From positions 182,116,977 through 182,180,976 of the forward strand of contig NC_081411.1 in the NCBI RefSeq assembly GCF_030272615.1: a DNA stretch of 64,000 nucleotides, given 5' to 3'. The first letter of the stretch is position 1. Each line of letters opens with the position of its first letter. The notes under the pieces were generated by a model. It was not told where the DNA came from, ran no database searches, and saw nothing but the letters and a program-made list of their open reading frames with translations. The translations under genes and the position numbers were made by a program. Positions 39,900 to 52,664 of this stretch are shown one piece after another. This DNA comes from Cryptomeria japonica. Lineage: Eukaryota > Streptophyta > Pinopsida > Cupressales > Cupressaceae.

Positions 39900-41690
39900 C
39901 CTAATTGAAAACAAATATAACATTTATATATAAATAAATAGAAAGGTATCAAAGTTAATCTGTGGAAGATTCAATTTATTTATTTATATCTTCTTAATCT
40001 CAGTAATTGAGAGTTAGTCTAATCATCTAGAGGTTAGGTTTTTATAGGGAAAGCATATTTATAATCTTTTAGAAGGATGTGGAATGGACCTCATCAACAC
40101 AACGAGCAAATCAAAAGTTGAACTCATGATTTAGATTATGTGAATCAAGGAGCTAACTCTAATGATTTATTTGAAAAAAATATACTAATCTAGATGTTAT
40201 TAATGTTAAGATGTTTGACATGTTAAATAAATATTTTTAATTAGTAAAAGTTTTATTTGTCATTGAAATTCACTTATGTATAAAATTGAATTTTACAGAT
40301 ATATACTTTAATAAACATTACCATACATTTAAACTCTATTAATCGTTTAGACAAAAACCTCTTTTAATATCCTTTAACCACATTTGAAGAAAATGCTGTT
40401 ATGGAAAAGAGATTCTTCATAATAAAAGTGGTAAATATAAATGAATGTATAATATTCTATAACAATTTTTATAAAATATGATTTAAAATATAAAAAACTC
40501 TGCGACTATCAGATTCCAGGTCTTCCTCGTACCCTACGCATATTCTTCAAACAATTGACACTGGACAACAATTGTTACGTCTTATTCGCCTTTACTTTTG
40601 CTTTCTGGTTTTGTCTTTTAACAGAGCAATTATTCAAGACGAACAGTGGCCCACAATTCTTGAAACTTTCAAGATACATGTCCTTGACCTTCAGAAGGAT
40701 AAGACTTAAAGCACTGAGCGGCCTGTAATGATAATTGACAACAAACAACTCATGTGGTCTTCCTGTGAATGGTAGTTGTTACATCTTTATCATTTTTTAA
40801 TATTGTGGAAGAGTTACCTGCCATTGTTTTAAAGGTGATTTTGTCCTTTGAAGTTGAGAGCATTGAAAAATCTCTATAGATGCGTGAATGGCCACGACTT
40901 GTTGATAGCACAACTTGCTAAATTGGTGGTAAGATTTTTAGCCGCCCTTTGGTGACCGCTGGCCTGGTGTCACCCAATAGAGTAAGGGCAATAGGAAGCA
41001 ATTAACTTCAACGGACCTTTTTTCAATCATAAAATGAAACTCAATTTTATCCATAACTTCAGGTTGATTTTTTCAATCCTAATAAAAATCTTCATAAATG
41101 CATATCTCTTCAGCTGAGAATAAAGTAAAAATTGGTTTTTGTCAGTAAAAATGTTTGGTTATGTTTTCAATTTTATTAATTATTTTTATAAATGAATGTC
41201 TTTTGAACGGATGTTAAGTCAAGATTCAATTCTATTTGGTTATTTTTCAACTCTATTAATAATAGTTATGAATGCATATCTTTTGAGCTGACAAGTGAAG
41301 ATTCATCTCTATCAATAATAATATTTGGTTATTTTTTTAATACTAATAATAATTCTTATAAAATGTAAATCTTTTAGTTAGTTATAACAATTAAATCAAA
41401 TTCTTAAATCAATATAATGAAAAATAAATAAATAAATCATAATGATTAAATTTTGTTGTTAAGTAATAGTAGTAATTGCTAGCACACAAATCCAACTCAT
41501 TTATCTATTTAGTCATGTATTATAATGACAAAAAAAAAACTATTTATTTTATTATTATTTACTTTCCTCAAATATTCTAGACCATCACTCTATGAGCATC
41601 TAAGCTTATTTGGTCACCTTCACCACAAATAGATTACCTTTTTTGGGCTCCACCTTTTTCTCAATTTTTTAATTGAATTACTTATCTTTT
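39900..41690. other. A+T-rich sequence upstream of the CRK gene
   Basis: No gene recognised. Within 41030-41350 a motif of the type tttggttattttttcaat with taataat recurs loosely several times, suggesting an old degenerate repeat. It includes the CRK promoter region at its left end. Confidence 0.4.
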
Positions 41691-41699
41691 TTTCTAAAC

Positions 41700-42840
41700 T
41701 ATTAGTGTTATTGTTGGACACAAACTTTACCTAAGACAAGGTTGGTGGGGGATGCCACTATAGATTCTGAAAACTATGTTAGAGAAGATGACACTTATTT
41801 TGCATTCTTAAATCATTCATGTATCTCCATGTTTCTTAGAAAGTGTTGTCAGGGACATGAGAAGAAACAAATTAACATTTGTATTATACAAAATATTGGG
41901 GAGCTACTAAGCATTTCAAAATTGAAAGATTTGAGTGGCTATGAATTAGACGCCCATGTTGGACAAATGTAAATTATATTATTTTATTATCATGTCTATT
42001 GGTTGCATATTATTCTAGGTGTAAATTTTTGCAAGTGGTTTTTTGACTCTTATTTTGGGAAACCATTGGGTTTTCCCTCTCACAAGTTTATATAAGTTGC
42101 AACCATGAGATGGTAGTATTATGTTGAGTTCTTGTAGGTAATAGGGTGCTACTAAGTCCCGAAGAGAGTAGAGTAGTGAAGGGTATTGTTATATATGTCT
42201 TTGTAAAGCTTAATCTTGTACTTGCCCTCTTCTTCAGGTAAAGTTTTTTCTTGAAAGAGTTTCTCCACATAAATTTGATGTCTCTTATGGTTTATTATTT
42301 TTTCTATGAACTATGAATATGTAATAAATTAATCTCAAGCTATAAATTTATTATTTTTAGATTTCAATATTGTAACTTACACTTGTTATTTTGAGATTTG
42401 ATCCATATATCAATACTTGTATATGATTATTTAGGATTGTGTCTACCACCATTATTTTTGTATTGGCAACTATATGGTGCACTTTACAAGATAGTTATAG
42501 TATTATTTTAGTTTGTATATTATGTTGTTATTTTAGTTGATTATGCTTATTCATCATCATTTAATTATTCTCATGTTTATGATGTTTGACCTCATTAGAG
42601 GAAATTATGTGTTTCAACAATATATATGCATGAGTATCTTTGGTGCATGTTGAGTGAGTTATGTACAAGGTATCGAAATAACCTAGATCCACAAATCTAA
42701 GTGTACTCTGATAGTGGTTAATAGTAAATATCAAACTAGCTAATTATCACTATAAATTACCCACCATACTTAGTTGAGTATGATTTCCTAGATTATAACT
42801 AGAATTATACCCCAAAAACCATGGTGCAGGAGCACACAGA
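41700..42840. other. unclassified sequence, possibly an old Copia LTR
   Basis: A 76-codon open frame at 41742-41972 is not recognisable. Near 42230-42290 the text ttcttcaggtaaagtttttt followed by gtttctccacataaatttg resembles the conserved 3' part of plant Copia LTRs. No matching second LTR or coding domain is seen. Confidence 0.25.
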
Positions 42841-42939
42841 GAAAACCAATACCACCTGAGAAAAATGTTTTAGTTTGTTAAGTCCATTTTGTTTTGGGAT
42901 TGTTGGGTATGTCTTCATGTTGTCAACTTCAATTTTATA

Positions 42940-43005
42940 ATTCACATAGCTATGATAAGGATGTTAAATATGGTCTCTTCTTGGCTTGTATTCAAGGAAT
43001 GAACA
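42940..43005 (+). pseudogene. PPR pseudogene, left part (interrupted by Gypsy)
   Basis: Translation just left of the insertion reads LACIQGM, which continues in frame with NIHQTVKDIEIL right of the element once the inserted DNA and one target copy are ignored. This is the usual PPR text of the ...AC...G..IH type. Upstream of about 42940 similarity fades. Confidence 0.5.
43001..43005. other. target-site duplication, left copy
   Basis: gaaca immediately before the 5' LTR; identical to 48485-48489. Confidence 0.85.
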
Positions 43006-43408
43006 TGATTAGAAGGAAATTTGAAATATTGAAAAAACTATTTTCATATTTTTTCTAGTTTTTCTACATGTTAGAAATTAGAATTTTTGAAGGCCTTCGG
43101 AGCATTTTGAGTCCTGAGTAGAAAGTTATGTCTACTTAAAGTTAGGACAAAACATCATATAGTTTTTTTAAAATTTCATAGTTTTGGATTTAATTATGTA
43201 AATAAACAAATATGACTATTGGGTTTCGATTCTCAAGAGTTTTTGGTGACCCTTGCAATCTAATGAATTGTTATATGTTTGATTTTCAAATTGAATGGAC
43301 TACTTTTTGGCTTGCTTCAATTCCGTGTTTACCTTGTTCGTGTAAACAAATCCACAATACCACAGGTTCTCACTTAGGTGTTGTCATCTGAATTCATAAT
43401 TTGGATCA
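43006..43408 (+). repeat. Gypsy 5' LTR (403 bp, internally deleted)
   Basis: Starts tgattagaagg, ends ttggatca. Compared with the 3' LTR it lacks about 112 bp after gagcatttt, with similar short sequences (attttcag and attttgag) at the two breakpoints in the intact copy. This suggests a short-homology deletion. Confidence 0.88.
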
Positions 43409-43409
43409 G

Positions 43410-43417
43410 TGGTATCA
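43410..43417 (+). other. primer binding site of the Gypsy element
   Basis: tggtatca one base after the LTR; the following bases (aaaaaag) no longer match the expected continuation gagc. Initiator tRNA-Met type. Confidence 0.6.
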
Positions 43418-43529
43418 AAAAAAGTTAGCTCCTATATGTAAGATCACACACGACCAACATATAAAAAATTGGGGTTGGAAACAAGAAATCCTTTAGACTA
43501 CCTTCCATTGAGATGCACACTATTGCAGA

Positions 43530-46500
43530 TGGCTAAGTTGTAGAGTGACGATGACATTAAAGCGTTGGTTGCATATGCATTAACAAAACAATGTGAAGAA
43601 ATGATGGAGCAAATCAAGAAAATGTTGTAAAGTCATGGGTCAAAAGAAAACCCACCATTCAAAGAGTATACACCATTCAAGGTGCAAGTAAATTTCAATA
43701 TACCCATGTTTCAAGGAAAGATTGATGTGGATGTTGTTGATGATTGGGTTTCAAAACTGGAAAGGTATTTCTCTGTCCACCAACTCTTAGATAAAGAGAA
43801 TATAACTTTCACTCTTCGCAAAGCTAAAAATCATGTGACAGATTCATGGGAAGCAAAGTTAGCATCCAAGGTAGCAGAAACTAATAGTACTTTTATTTTT
43901 GATCAAAAAATCACATGGGGAGAATTCATGGAGCACATAAAGGAAGAATATTTTCCTGTAGATACATATGAACATAAATATATGTAGTGGCAATTGCTTA
44001 GACAAAAAAGGGACCGAAATATTTAGGAATATGCTAATATGTTTCATGCTTTAGCAGCAAATCTTGGCATCAAGATTATGAGAAGCACCAAGTTTTGAAA
44101 TATCAAAGTGGGCTCCATTGGTATATCAAAACTGAAATGGAATTTCTAAACATAGAGATTTTACCTAGTGCATATAAATTTGCTACAAAAATTGAGGAGA
44201 AATTCAAAGAGAAAGGAAGGAGGGATAACTTTGCAAACAACAAATAGAAGGGTGAAGGTGGCAAAAATGCATGGAAACAAACCTCTAAGGAATCTTCTCC
44301 CAATTCATCACCGAAAAAGGCATGGGGTATTAAGAAGACACAAGAGAATAGTATGTGGTGTGAATTCCATAAGAGTCCCTCTCATAACACAAAAGATTAC
44401 AGAACCATAAAAATTTTAATGATGGAGACACATAAGGACAAGGAAGAACCTAAGGTGGCACAATCTTGCACATAAGAAATATATTAACAAGTCATTAAGG
44501 CTGATCCACATGAAATGGTAGCTACTATAAAGATATTGCCCTGGGAGGATGAAGAAAGATTGTTCCACTCATAGATGTGGGTCGGAAAAAAATCCTTGAA
44601 CTTTATTGTTGATAGTGGAAGTCAAAAGAACGTAATATCAATAGAGACTATGAAGAGATTGGATCTGAAAACAATAGCACACCCACAACCCTATTCAATG
44701 GGATAAGTAAGTCAAGGGAGAGATACTCAAGTGCATCGATAATGTCACCTTTCATACTCTATAAAGCCTTTCAAAGATGTGGTTACTATGATGTATTTCC
44801 TTTAGATGTTTGTGATTTTCTATTGGGACAACCATATATGTACTAGCACCATGGTGTTTATGAGTCCAGACCTCGCAACATGACAATCAAATTAGGTGAA
44901 CAGAAATTTTGAATACCAGAGGTGAGCCCTACATACTCTACATCTTTGATTAGTGCTAAGCAACATAGGAGGATGGTTTCTAGAACATGAACATTCATAT
45001 TATTGATGATTCGTTCTAAAGAAGAAAGAAAATCAGTATATAATTCCCATGCCATCACAAACACTACAATATTGTAGAAAAGATCAATGGATCAGATTTT
45101 AATAAAATATGAGAATTTGTTTAAGTTACCAACTGGGTTACATATGTGCTGCCAAGTGAGACACACTATTGATTTCATACTAGGAAATCCATTGCCTAAT
45201 GAACCAGTCTACCATAGATCAGTATTAGAAAATAATGATATAAAAGGCAAATACAAGAATTGATTGAGAAGGGACATATTCATCCAAGTGAATCACCCTA
45301 TGGTAGTCTCATTGTTCTAGAAAAGAAACCAGGATGGAACTTCGATACTTTGTATTGACTATAGGGCCTTGAACAAAATTTCAGCCAAAAATAGGTATCC
45401 ACTTCCCCGGATAGATGAACTTTTTATCTAGCTTAGAGGGGTCTGATTCTTCACACAAATTGATTTGAAATTGGGATACCATCGAGTATCAATTGACTTA
45501 GCTGATGTGTGGAAGACAACTTTCAAATCTAAAGAGGGATTGTTTGAATGACTAGTGATGTCTTTCGGTCTAACAAATGCCCCAACGACATTCATGAGAA
45601 TGATGAATGATGTACTCAGACTGTTTGTTGATTCCTTTGTGGTGGTATATCTGGATGACATACTCATTTTTAGAAAAACTTGGGAGGAACATTTGTAACA
45701 TGTGGAAAAGATTCTCTCAACTTTACAAGATCATGGGCCTTATGCAAACAAAGAACAGTGGTCCTTTCGTATGAAGAGTATTAGATACTTAGGGTATGTT
45801 ATTGAAAGTGAGGGTGTCCATGTTGATCCTAAGAAGATACAACTGATTAAGGGCTGGCCCTCTCCTAGAAATCTCATAGAGTTACGAAGGTTCCTCGGAT
45901 TGGTAAACTTTTATCGCAATTTTTTGTTGGAGTTTTCCCATTTGTCTTGGCTTTTAAATCAGTCATTGTAGGAGGGAATACAAGGAAATTTCAAATGGAT
46001 AGGTGCTCAATAAGAAGCATTTGAGGAGTTAAAACAGAGGTTATGTTATGCACCAGTTTTATCTCTTCCTGACCTACAACAATCATTTGAAATAAAATCT
46101 AATGCATTAGAATATGCCCTAGGAGAAGTCCTCATGCAACATGGTCACCCATTTGTATATCATAGTGAGAATTTTTTCTGATATAGTGCATTGGTATGCC
46201 ACTTATGACAAGGAACTATATACTATTGTTCAAGCCGGTAAGCAACGGAAACATTATATTTTGTGTAAGGAGTCTATCATCCATATAGACCACAAACCTT
46301 TTCAATTTTTACAAACACAAGGGAATTCGCAGAATGATCGACATCAACAATGGTCAACCTATCTTCAACAATTTCATCGCAGTGTTCACCACAAGAAGGG
46401 AAGTACCAACAAAGTAGTAAACTATTTGAGCAGTCCTCCAATTGCAACTATAAATATAGTATTGGACTCATGTGGTCATCAAAATGAAGCCTGGACTTGC

Positions 46501-47960
46501 TTGTATGGAAATGATGTTGAGTTTGCAGACGTTTATAATCAATTGGTGAAGGGAAATCAAGTGAATGACTTCTATTTGCAAGATGGAATGCTTTGTCACC
46601 TTAGTCAAATCTATGTGCCGAATGCAAAACAGAAAAAGATGATATATGGGAAGCTCACTATAGTAAGGTTGATGGTCATTTTGGCATAGGTAAGACTACT
46701 ACTATACTTCAGAGATATTTTTATTTGCCAACATTGAGAAATGATGCCATTTCATATATTCAATCTTGTAGCGTATGTGCTATTGCTAAGCCTGCCAATT
46801 GTAAATTTGGACTATATTCACCACTTCTTGTTCCTGAAAAACCTTGGTATTCAGTTTCTATGAAATTTATGTCTAGTCTTCCTACCACCAAAAGAGGCCA
46901 TGATTGTGTGTGTTGTGGTAGACAGGTTCTCAAAAATGGCAGTAATAGTGGCTTGTAAAAAGGCAATTTTTATAGAGGACACTACAAAGATTTTCTTTGA
47001 ACACATTTGGGTTCATTTTGGTCTGCCGAATACCATTATTTCAGATAGGGACAACATGTTTTAGAGTAAGTTCTAGTCCACATTATGGGAGAATATGGAC
47101 ACAAAATTAACAAAGTCTACTTCTTTCCTTCCTCAAATAGATGACCAAACAGAGGTAGTGAATAAGATGATCATTCACATCCTATGCATGTTTCACTAAA
47201 AACACCCCCGCACATGGGATGAAAGTCTTCCATATGTTCATCATAGCTACAACAAGGCAATTCATAGTTTGACTTGCCACAACCCATTTGAGGTTTGTCT
47301 TCGTTATCAACCACTTGGACCCATGGATGTTGCCATACCACTTATTCAACCCTATCTGGTTCCACGTGTTGGTAAGGAGGAAGATAAGGCAACACAGTTC
47401 ATTGATAGATTTCATCATCTGCAACAACAAGTTCATGAAATCTTGGAGCATAGTAATAAGAAATATAAGGAGAGATGTGATGAGCATCGTACTCCTCATA
47501 ATTTTCAAGTCAGGGACAAGGTGTGGTTGCATATCCAAAAGGAATGATTGCAGGGTGCCAATAGGAAGCTTCGTCCTCTATGTTATGGGCCATACACAAT
47601 CATCAAGCAAGTTAGTGATAATGCTTTGGAGCTCAATTTACCCCCATTTTAGGGTCTTCATCCAGTCTTCAATATGGAACTCTTGAAGCCATATTTTCCT
47701 CCACTATTAGATGTTACAAATGTGGCAAAAATAATTTCCACTATAGAATTGAATCCAGATGCAACTTCTCCATTCCAATGTGGTCAGCTTGTGGACACCA
47801 TGGTGAAAACACTCAAATAGAAACAAATTTATCTATACATAGTGGTTCGAGTAGGGCAAATCGCTCTACATGAAAAGTGGTTTACCATGGAGTAGCTTCA
47901 GCTCCATTTCCCTCATCTTATTCAGAGTGTTGATGCAATGGGGTCCATGTCAATTGAAGG
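43530..47960 (+). pseudogene. Gypsy gag-pol, broken
   Basis: Gag: open 43682-43987 (MQVNFNIPMFQGKIDVDVVD, then WVSKLERYFSVHQ). Protease: FIVDSGSQKNVIS near 44600. [22 protein letters not shown] near 45455, [31 protein letters not shown] near 45645, then the connection LRRFLGLVNFYRNF. RNase H: KQRKHYILCKESIIHIDHKP region (46141-46440). Integrase zinc domain: VDGHFGIGKT and CSVCAIAKP (46660-46790). Core: GLPNTIISDRDNMF near 47020, then AIHSLTCHNPFEVC. The C-terminal part has LRPLCYGPYTIIKQVSDNAL and HPVFNMELLKPYFPP. Stops and frame changes occur throughout (for example after GLFE in RT, and the TAG after DNMF). The C-terminal text resembles chromovirus-type elements; no chromodomain is certain. 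Confidence 0.88.
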
Positions 47961-47969
47961 GGGAAGTAA
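47954..47969 (+). other. polypurine tract of the Gypsy element
   Basis: ttgaagggggaagtaa directly before the 3' LTR start tgatcag. Confidence 0.75.
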
Positions 47970-48484
47970 TGATCAGAAGGAAATTTGAAATATTGAAAAA
48001 AATATTTTCATATTTTTTCTAGTTTCTCTACATGCTAGTAATTGGCATTTTTTAAGGCCTTCAAAGCATTTTCAGCCCTTGAAACTTTGGCCTATCCCTT
48101 AGAACATTGTCGTAGGCATGTTCTTTAAGGACTTCACCTTCAACTCTTGGAGACCTTTCTAACGAGTTAAACGACTCGCAATTTTGAGTCTTGAGTAGAA
48201 AGTTATGTCTAGTTAAAATTAGGACAAAATTTCATATAGTTTTTTGAAAATTTGATATTTTGGATTTTATTATGTAAATAAACAAATATGACTGTTGGGT
48301 TTCGATTCTCAAGGGGTTTTGGTGACCCTTGGACTCTCATAAACTGTTATATGTTTGATTTTCGAATTTAATGGATTACTTTTTGGCTTGCTTCAATTTT
48401 GTGTTTACCTTGTTCGTGTAAACAAATCTACAATACCGCAGGTTCTCACTCAGGTGTTGTCATCTGAATTCATAATTCAGATCA
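47970..48484 (+). repeat. Gypsy 3' LTR (515 bp)
   Basis: Starts tgatcagaagg, ends ttcagatca. It has terminal inverted TGATC/GATCA and carries the 112-bp segment missing from the 5' LTR. Confidence 0.9.
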
Positions 48485-48880
48485 GAACATCCATCAAACC
48501 GTAAAAGATATAGAAATTTTGTCAAATGTTGTAGTTGCAATTGCCTAGTAGTAATGTATGCAAAATGCAAGAACCTAGAAAAAGCCCGTGACTACAATGA
48601 CTGTAGCTATGCACAGAATGGATTTGTTGAAATGGCATTTGTGAAGTGTAAAGTTAAATTTCGTGACCTTTGGCAGATTCCTCAAAGCTTGACCTTTCGA
48701 AGAGGACTTCGAGATCCATCAGCGCCTAAAATTTAATGCGATGTTGTAATAGCAACTACCTGTGAAAACCTGGCACGTGGTTTGTTTGACATTGTCTCCA
48801 AGAAATGTGTGTATCGATTCAATGATGGCATCATGGAAGGATATGTACAAAAAAGATTTGTCAAAGAGTCTCTAGATAGG
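48485..48880 (+). pseudogene. PPR (pentatricopeptide repeat) pseudogene, right part
   Basis: After the target duplication the frames read IHQTVKDIEILSNVVVA, then MYAKCKNLEKARD, YAQNGFVEMAF, and further on CDVVIATTCENLARGLFDIV and SKKCVYRFNDGIMEGYVQK. These match the plant PLS-type PPR pattern (VV..AL.DMYAKC..LE.AR..FD, W.AMI.GY.QNG). At least three stops (tag tag taa near 48547) and frame changes break it. PPR proteins bind organellar RNA; this fragment can no longer encode one. Confidence 0.75.
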
Positions 48881-48884
48881 CGTA

Positions 48885-50362
48885 GTAGCTTCATCGCAGC
48901 CTTCAAAATAAACTCTTAGAGCAGGATATGGATACCCATCGCAGCATAATAAAAGGGTTTCAACAAATGCAATAATGAAATTAAATAAAGAAACCAATTC
49001 AGCTACTAGTAATTCCAAACTGCCATCCAGCAAAGAAGCCGTTGATTTGACTTGACGTGGAAGACTAACCGGTTGGAAACAAATTGGTTAAAGGCACAGC
49101 AGCTGAAACCAAATTGTTAGGGGCATTGCAGATTTTAAAAATGACATGAGATTGGCAAAAGAGGGAGGTATGGAGCAGCGATCCAAAAAAGTGAGTGGGT
49201 GTGCAAAAGAGAAGAGAGGCTTTGTGTTAGGTTACATAGAGAATAGAGAATGAGTAGCTGCATAGTGAGAGAGAGAGAGATGTGGGCATTGTAGTTATAA
49301 AGGAGAGTAAGGTTGTTATTAAGAAGGATAGAGGCTAATGTGAAGGCTAAATTTTGTAATGAGGTTTACAGTTGTTTTTTGGTTTGAGAAATTGAGAAGG
49401 TATTTCCATTTATGTTCCAATTTATTTGTTCTTGTGTTTTGTATTGTGTTTGTAGGTGGAGAGGTTGTTCATATTGCAATATATCATGATGGATTAATGT
49501 TTCACAAAACCTTAATCTTCTATCTGATCAACTTGTTAAGAGTGTTTGAATGGTTGTCCAAATCAATTTTATAGTTTTAATTGGAAATTTAATATGTGAA
49601 AATAAATATGGAGGCTTATGTATATTTATTAACAAATGCATGGCATAATTAGGGTAAAATAGTTGTAAGTTGGACTTAAAAGTATTATTTATTTATTTTA
49701 TTTTGAAAAAAAAATGTCAGTTGGGTTTTATAAAGGGAAATTAGCTCATTTTCATACTTAGTCAATGTTGGACTTCTTGGAGTGCATGAAACGCTTTTTG
49801 TGCATGAAATTTGGAATTTGAAATGTGAAGTCAAATGTGAGGGAAATTTGATGAGAATTGTTGCAATAGAATAGGATTTGGGAGGGGATTGTTCTGTCCA
49901 ATGGATTTGTGATCTTCTTTAATGTGATGGGAGAATTTGAAGTTTCAAATTTGGATCAAACTTGAGGTATGAACCTCACTTCTCCCCCTTTCTCTTCATT
50001 TTTATTTCTATTTGTTTGTAAATAATTTGATTCAATAAAAGAAACATTTTCTTAATTGTAATATTTTCATTTGAGTTAATAACAGTTTTTTATAATAATG
50101 TTTGAGGAATTTTCTATTTTACGTCGTTGCCATGCCCAATTCTCTAGAATGGGCAAATTGTTAATTTTTATGATAGAAATTGGGTGTTAAACACATAAGG
50201 ACTAAATGGATATTCTTATATTTTTAAATTTTGAATAAACATATTAATGACTTTTTGAGCTATTTTAATGAAGGAATAGTCGTTTTCCTTATTTTTGGGT
50301 GAAAATGACAAAGTGATAAAAGTGGAACTATTCTCGAATTTTAAATAAATTATAATGTTGTT
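48885..50362. other. unassigned intergenic sequence with GA repeat
   Basis: No recognisable gene. Contains a GA microsatellite at 49265-49280 and A+T-rich DNA. A 71-codon frame at 49359-49574 has no recognisable features beyond hydrophobic stretches. Confidence 0.4.
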
Positions 50363-50364
50363 TG

Positions 50365-52664
50365 ATAGATATGTTGTATGAATTTTGTATTTGGATCAAT
50401 TTGGATCCTGTTTCACATCATTCTTAAGATTTGAGAAATTATGCTTAAGTTTTGAAAATATTGTAAAAATGTGAGTTTTCATTGGTTGATTTGATTTTAT
50501 TCCACATTTGTGAAGAACTTAATAAGATTAATATTAGGTACTAGAATGGGTTAGGGGAGTGGCTCCCAACATTTTTTGGCCCAAATAATCAAAGTGGCAT
50601 GTAGATAATCATGGGTGGGAAGTCATTTTAATCAAGTGATAACTAATAAAATATTATTAATAAAACAATTGATATAACAGATGCCCCTTGAATCCCTTGA
50701 GTGCTCATCAAGGCCAAGGATGACTTGTGAAGATATTCCTTCTTGTGGAGTGTCAAATCCTGTGTGGTTGAGTATCCTCATCTATATGAGAGGGTAGTAT
50801 GTTCTACATGAGACAATCTCTTTGTGCTCATGTGATGGCACTCTCTAACTAGCACTCTAGCATATAAGACCTAATGTAGCTTGAGTAGAACCTAAAAGAT
50901 GTTGGATTCCTTTAATTTTGGTGTTTACTCTATGTTATTTCATGATTAGTATACTTTTTGATTGTTGTGTGTAAGCCTATCTCCCCTTTTGTATTTTTTG
51001 ATTCTTGTGTTTGAGTCGTGTGATTATATCCATAGCATGATGGGGTAGATCTACCATTTTCACATATTTGGATGGCATGTAAAACCACCATTCAATATTT
51101 GAGGCTTTGACATCAAATTTAACATTGGACTCTACCTAGTCACTTTTCCTATCATTCTTTCAAATTTACTTTTATGATAGAAAATGTATAATTCATGGAC
51201 CTTGTGTCCTATGTCATGTAATTTTATTATTCTATATTGGACTTTCTTTAAGTAGGAGTTATAATCTAATGTAAATGAGAATGAATAGTATATTTTACAT
51301 GTCTTGGTGTTGGTAACAAGCACAAGTAATCTTGAATCTTTCCTTCCATTTTGAATGTTGTATTACAGTTAAAATGATGTCAGAATCTTATTTTGGTTAT
51401 AAAATAAATCTAGATATTTTAGAGTCATCTTTGTGTGTATTGTAGAAACCCCATGTCATAATCCCAACTTCTAGTGCCATTATATGTCATGTTGTGTGAT
51501 TTTGAGTCTATTTGGGGTCATTCGATATGTCTTGTAAAGGTATATAAATTTGTTAAAGTGTCATGATTTATTATAATTATAGGTTTTATCTTAGGATGGG
51601 ATTTTAGGATATTAGTGAGGTCATTACACATCTCCCCATCCTCTCCTCTTGTGTGCATTGGTGACGTCTAGTGTCTAGGGAAGTCATTTTCCTTCCTTCT
51701 TACCTGAGTATTTTTGTCATTTTCATATTCCTAAGGCTTTGTGTGAACCTCTATCCTAGTCCACTCCATCTGTTGTTTCCTAGAGCTCAATCACTTATCT
51801 TTAGATTTCTCACTAACTAGGATGTTTGTGTATCAAAGAGGGCATTAGTGTACAAGGAAATTTACAAGGACATAAGCACCTATTAAGGACACTAGCACAT
51901 CTAGAGGACTCAAAAATTCCTAGAGGAATATAGCATGTTCTTCTAGTGTCCTATTTGGGTTTCATAGTCTACTTGTGGTGCTAATATACTCAAATCTTTA
52001 GCAAAAAAAAAATTGGGCTTCAAATGGACAAACCTTAAATAAAAACGTTATTTAATGTATCCTATTGATTCTAGGGAATATTTGAGGTGGTCCATTTATT
52101 TTGTCAATAAATAAATTATGCTTTTGATTGCATCAGTTTGTCTCTGTTGGTTCCTAGGAGGTTGATTGTCGCACCTAGGGACGAAAGAGATATTTGAGAT
52201 CATCTAATGAGGTCTTGTAAATTCTTTGAAGTTTTCTAAGGGTTAAAAATTATTTTTTCTCAAATCAGGTGTCTCAAGCCTTCCTCTTTGGTTGGTTAGT
52301 GTTTTCAAGTCAAAGTCTTCCACTTGTGCATCATTGAGTTGTGAGAAGATGTTATATTTTCATATTTTGTCCTAGTGACCTTTTGATATTTTTAAATGTT
52401 TATCTTTATAGTTTCAAAAAAATAATTACATTATTTCTTAGCTAATGTCTTTAGGGGTTCCTTGGTATGGAATTACATCTAGTATTATATCTCATGTTCA
52501 TACACTAGAAGCTCTTGTCTATATGCTCTTACTATGTTTACTGTGTGTGGGGTGTGGTTGTTATGGTGAATCATATCTATGATGCTTAACCTTGTGACAT
52601 CATGCCTTAGTATGGATTTTAAACATAATCATGTTTGTGCTAACCTTGATGTAATATTTGTGTA
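50365..52664 (+). repeat. Gypsy-like 5' region, copy 2 (LTR-like part)
   Basis: Collinear with 29538-31800, same orientation, visibly diverged with small indels. Shared anchors include gatatgttgtatgaattttg at the left edge, ggcatgtagataatca near 50596, tgccccttgaat near 50682 and ccttccattttgaatg near 51342. This probably spans an LTR plus leader; a TG...CA border could not be fixed. Confidence 0.6.

Larger units (their letters stand above)
43006..48484 (+). mobile_element. complete Ty3/Gypsy element, coding-dead
   Basis: 5479 bp bounded by LTRs starting TGAT and ending GATCA, flanked by the 5-bp duplication gaaca. A PBS follows the 5' LTR and a purine tract precedes the 3' LTR. Internal order is gag, protease, RT, RNase H, integrase, the Ty3/Gypsy order. 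Numerous stops and frameshifts show it is old. It interrupts a PPR pseudogene. Confidence 0.92.

Noticed and set aside
41742-41972. 76-codon open frame starting MVGDATIDSENY
   Set aside because: No recognisable family, no neighbouring exons or signals; too short to support as a gene.
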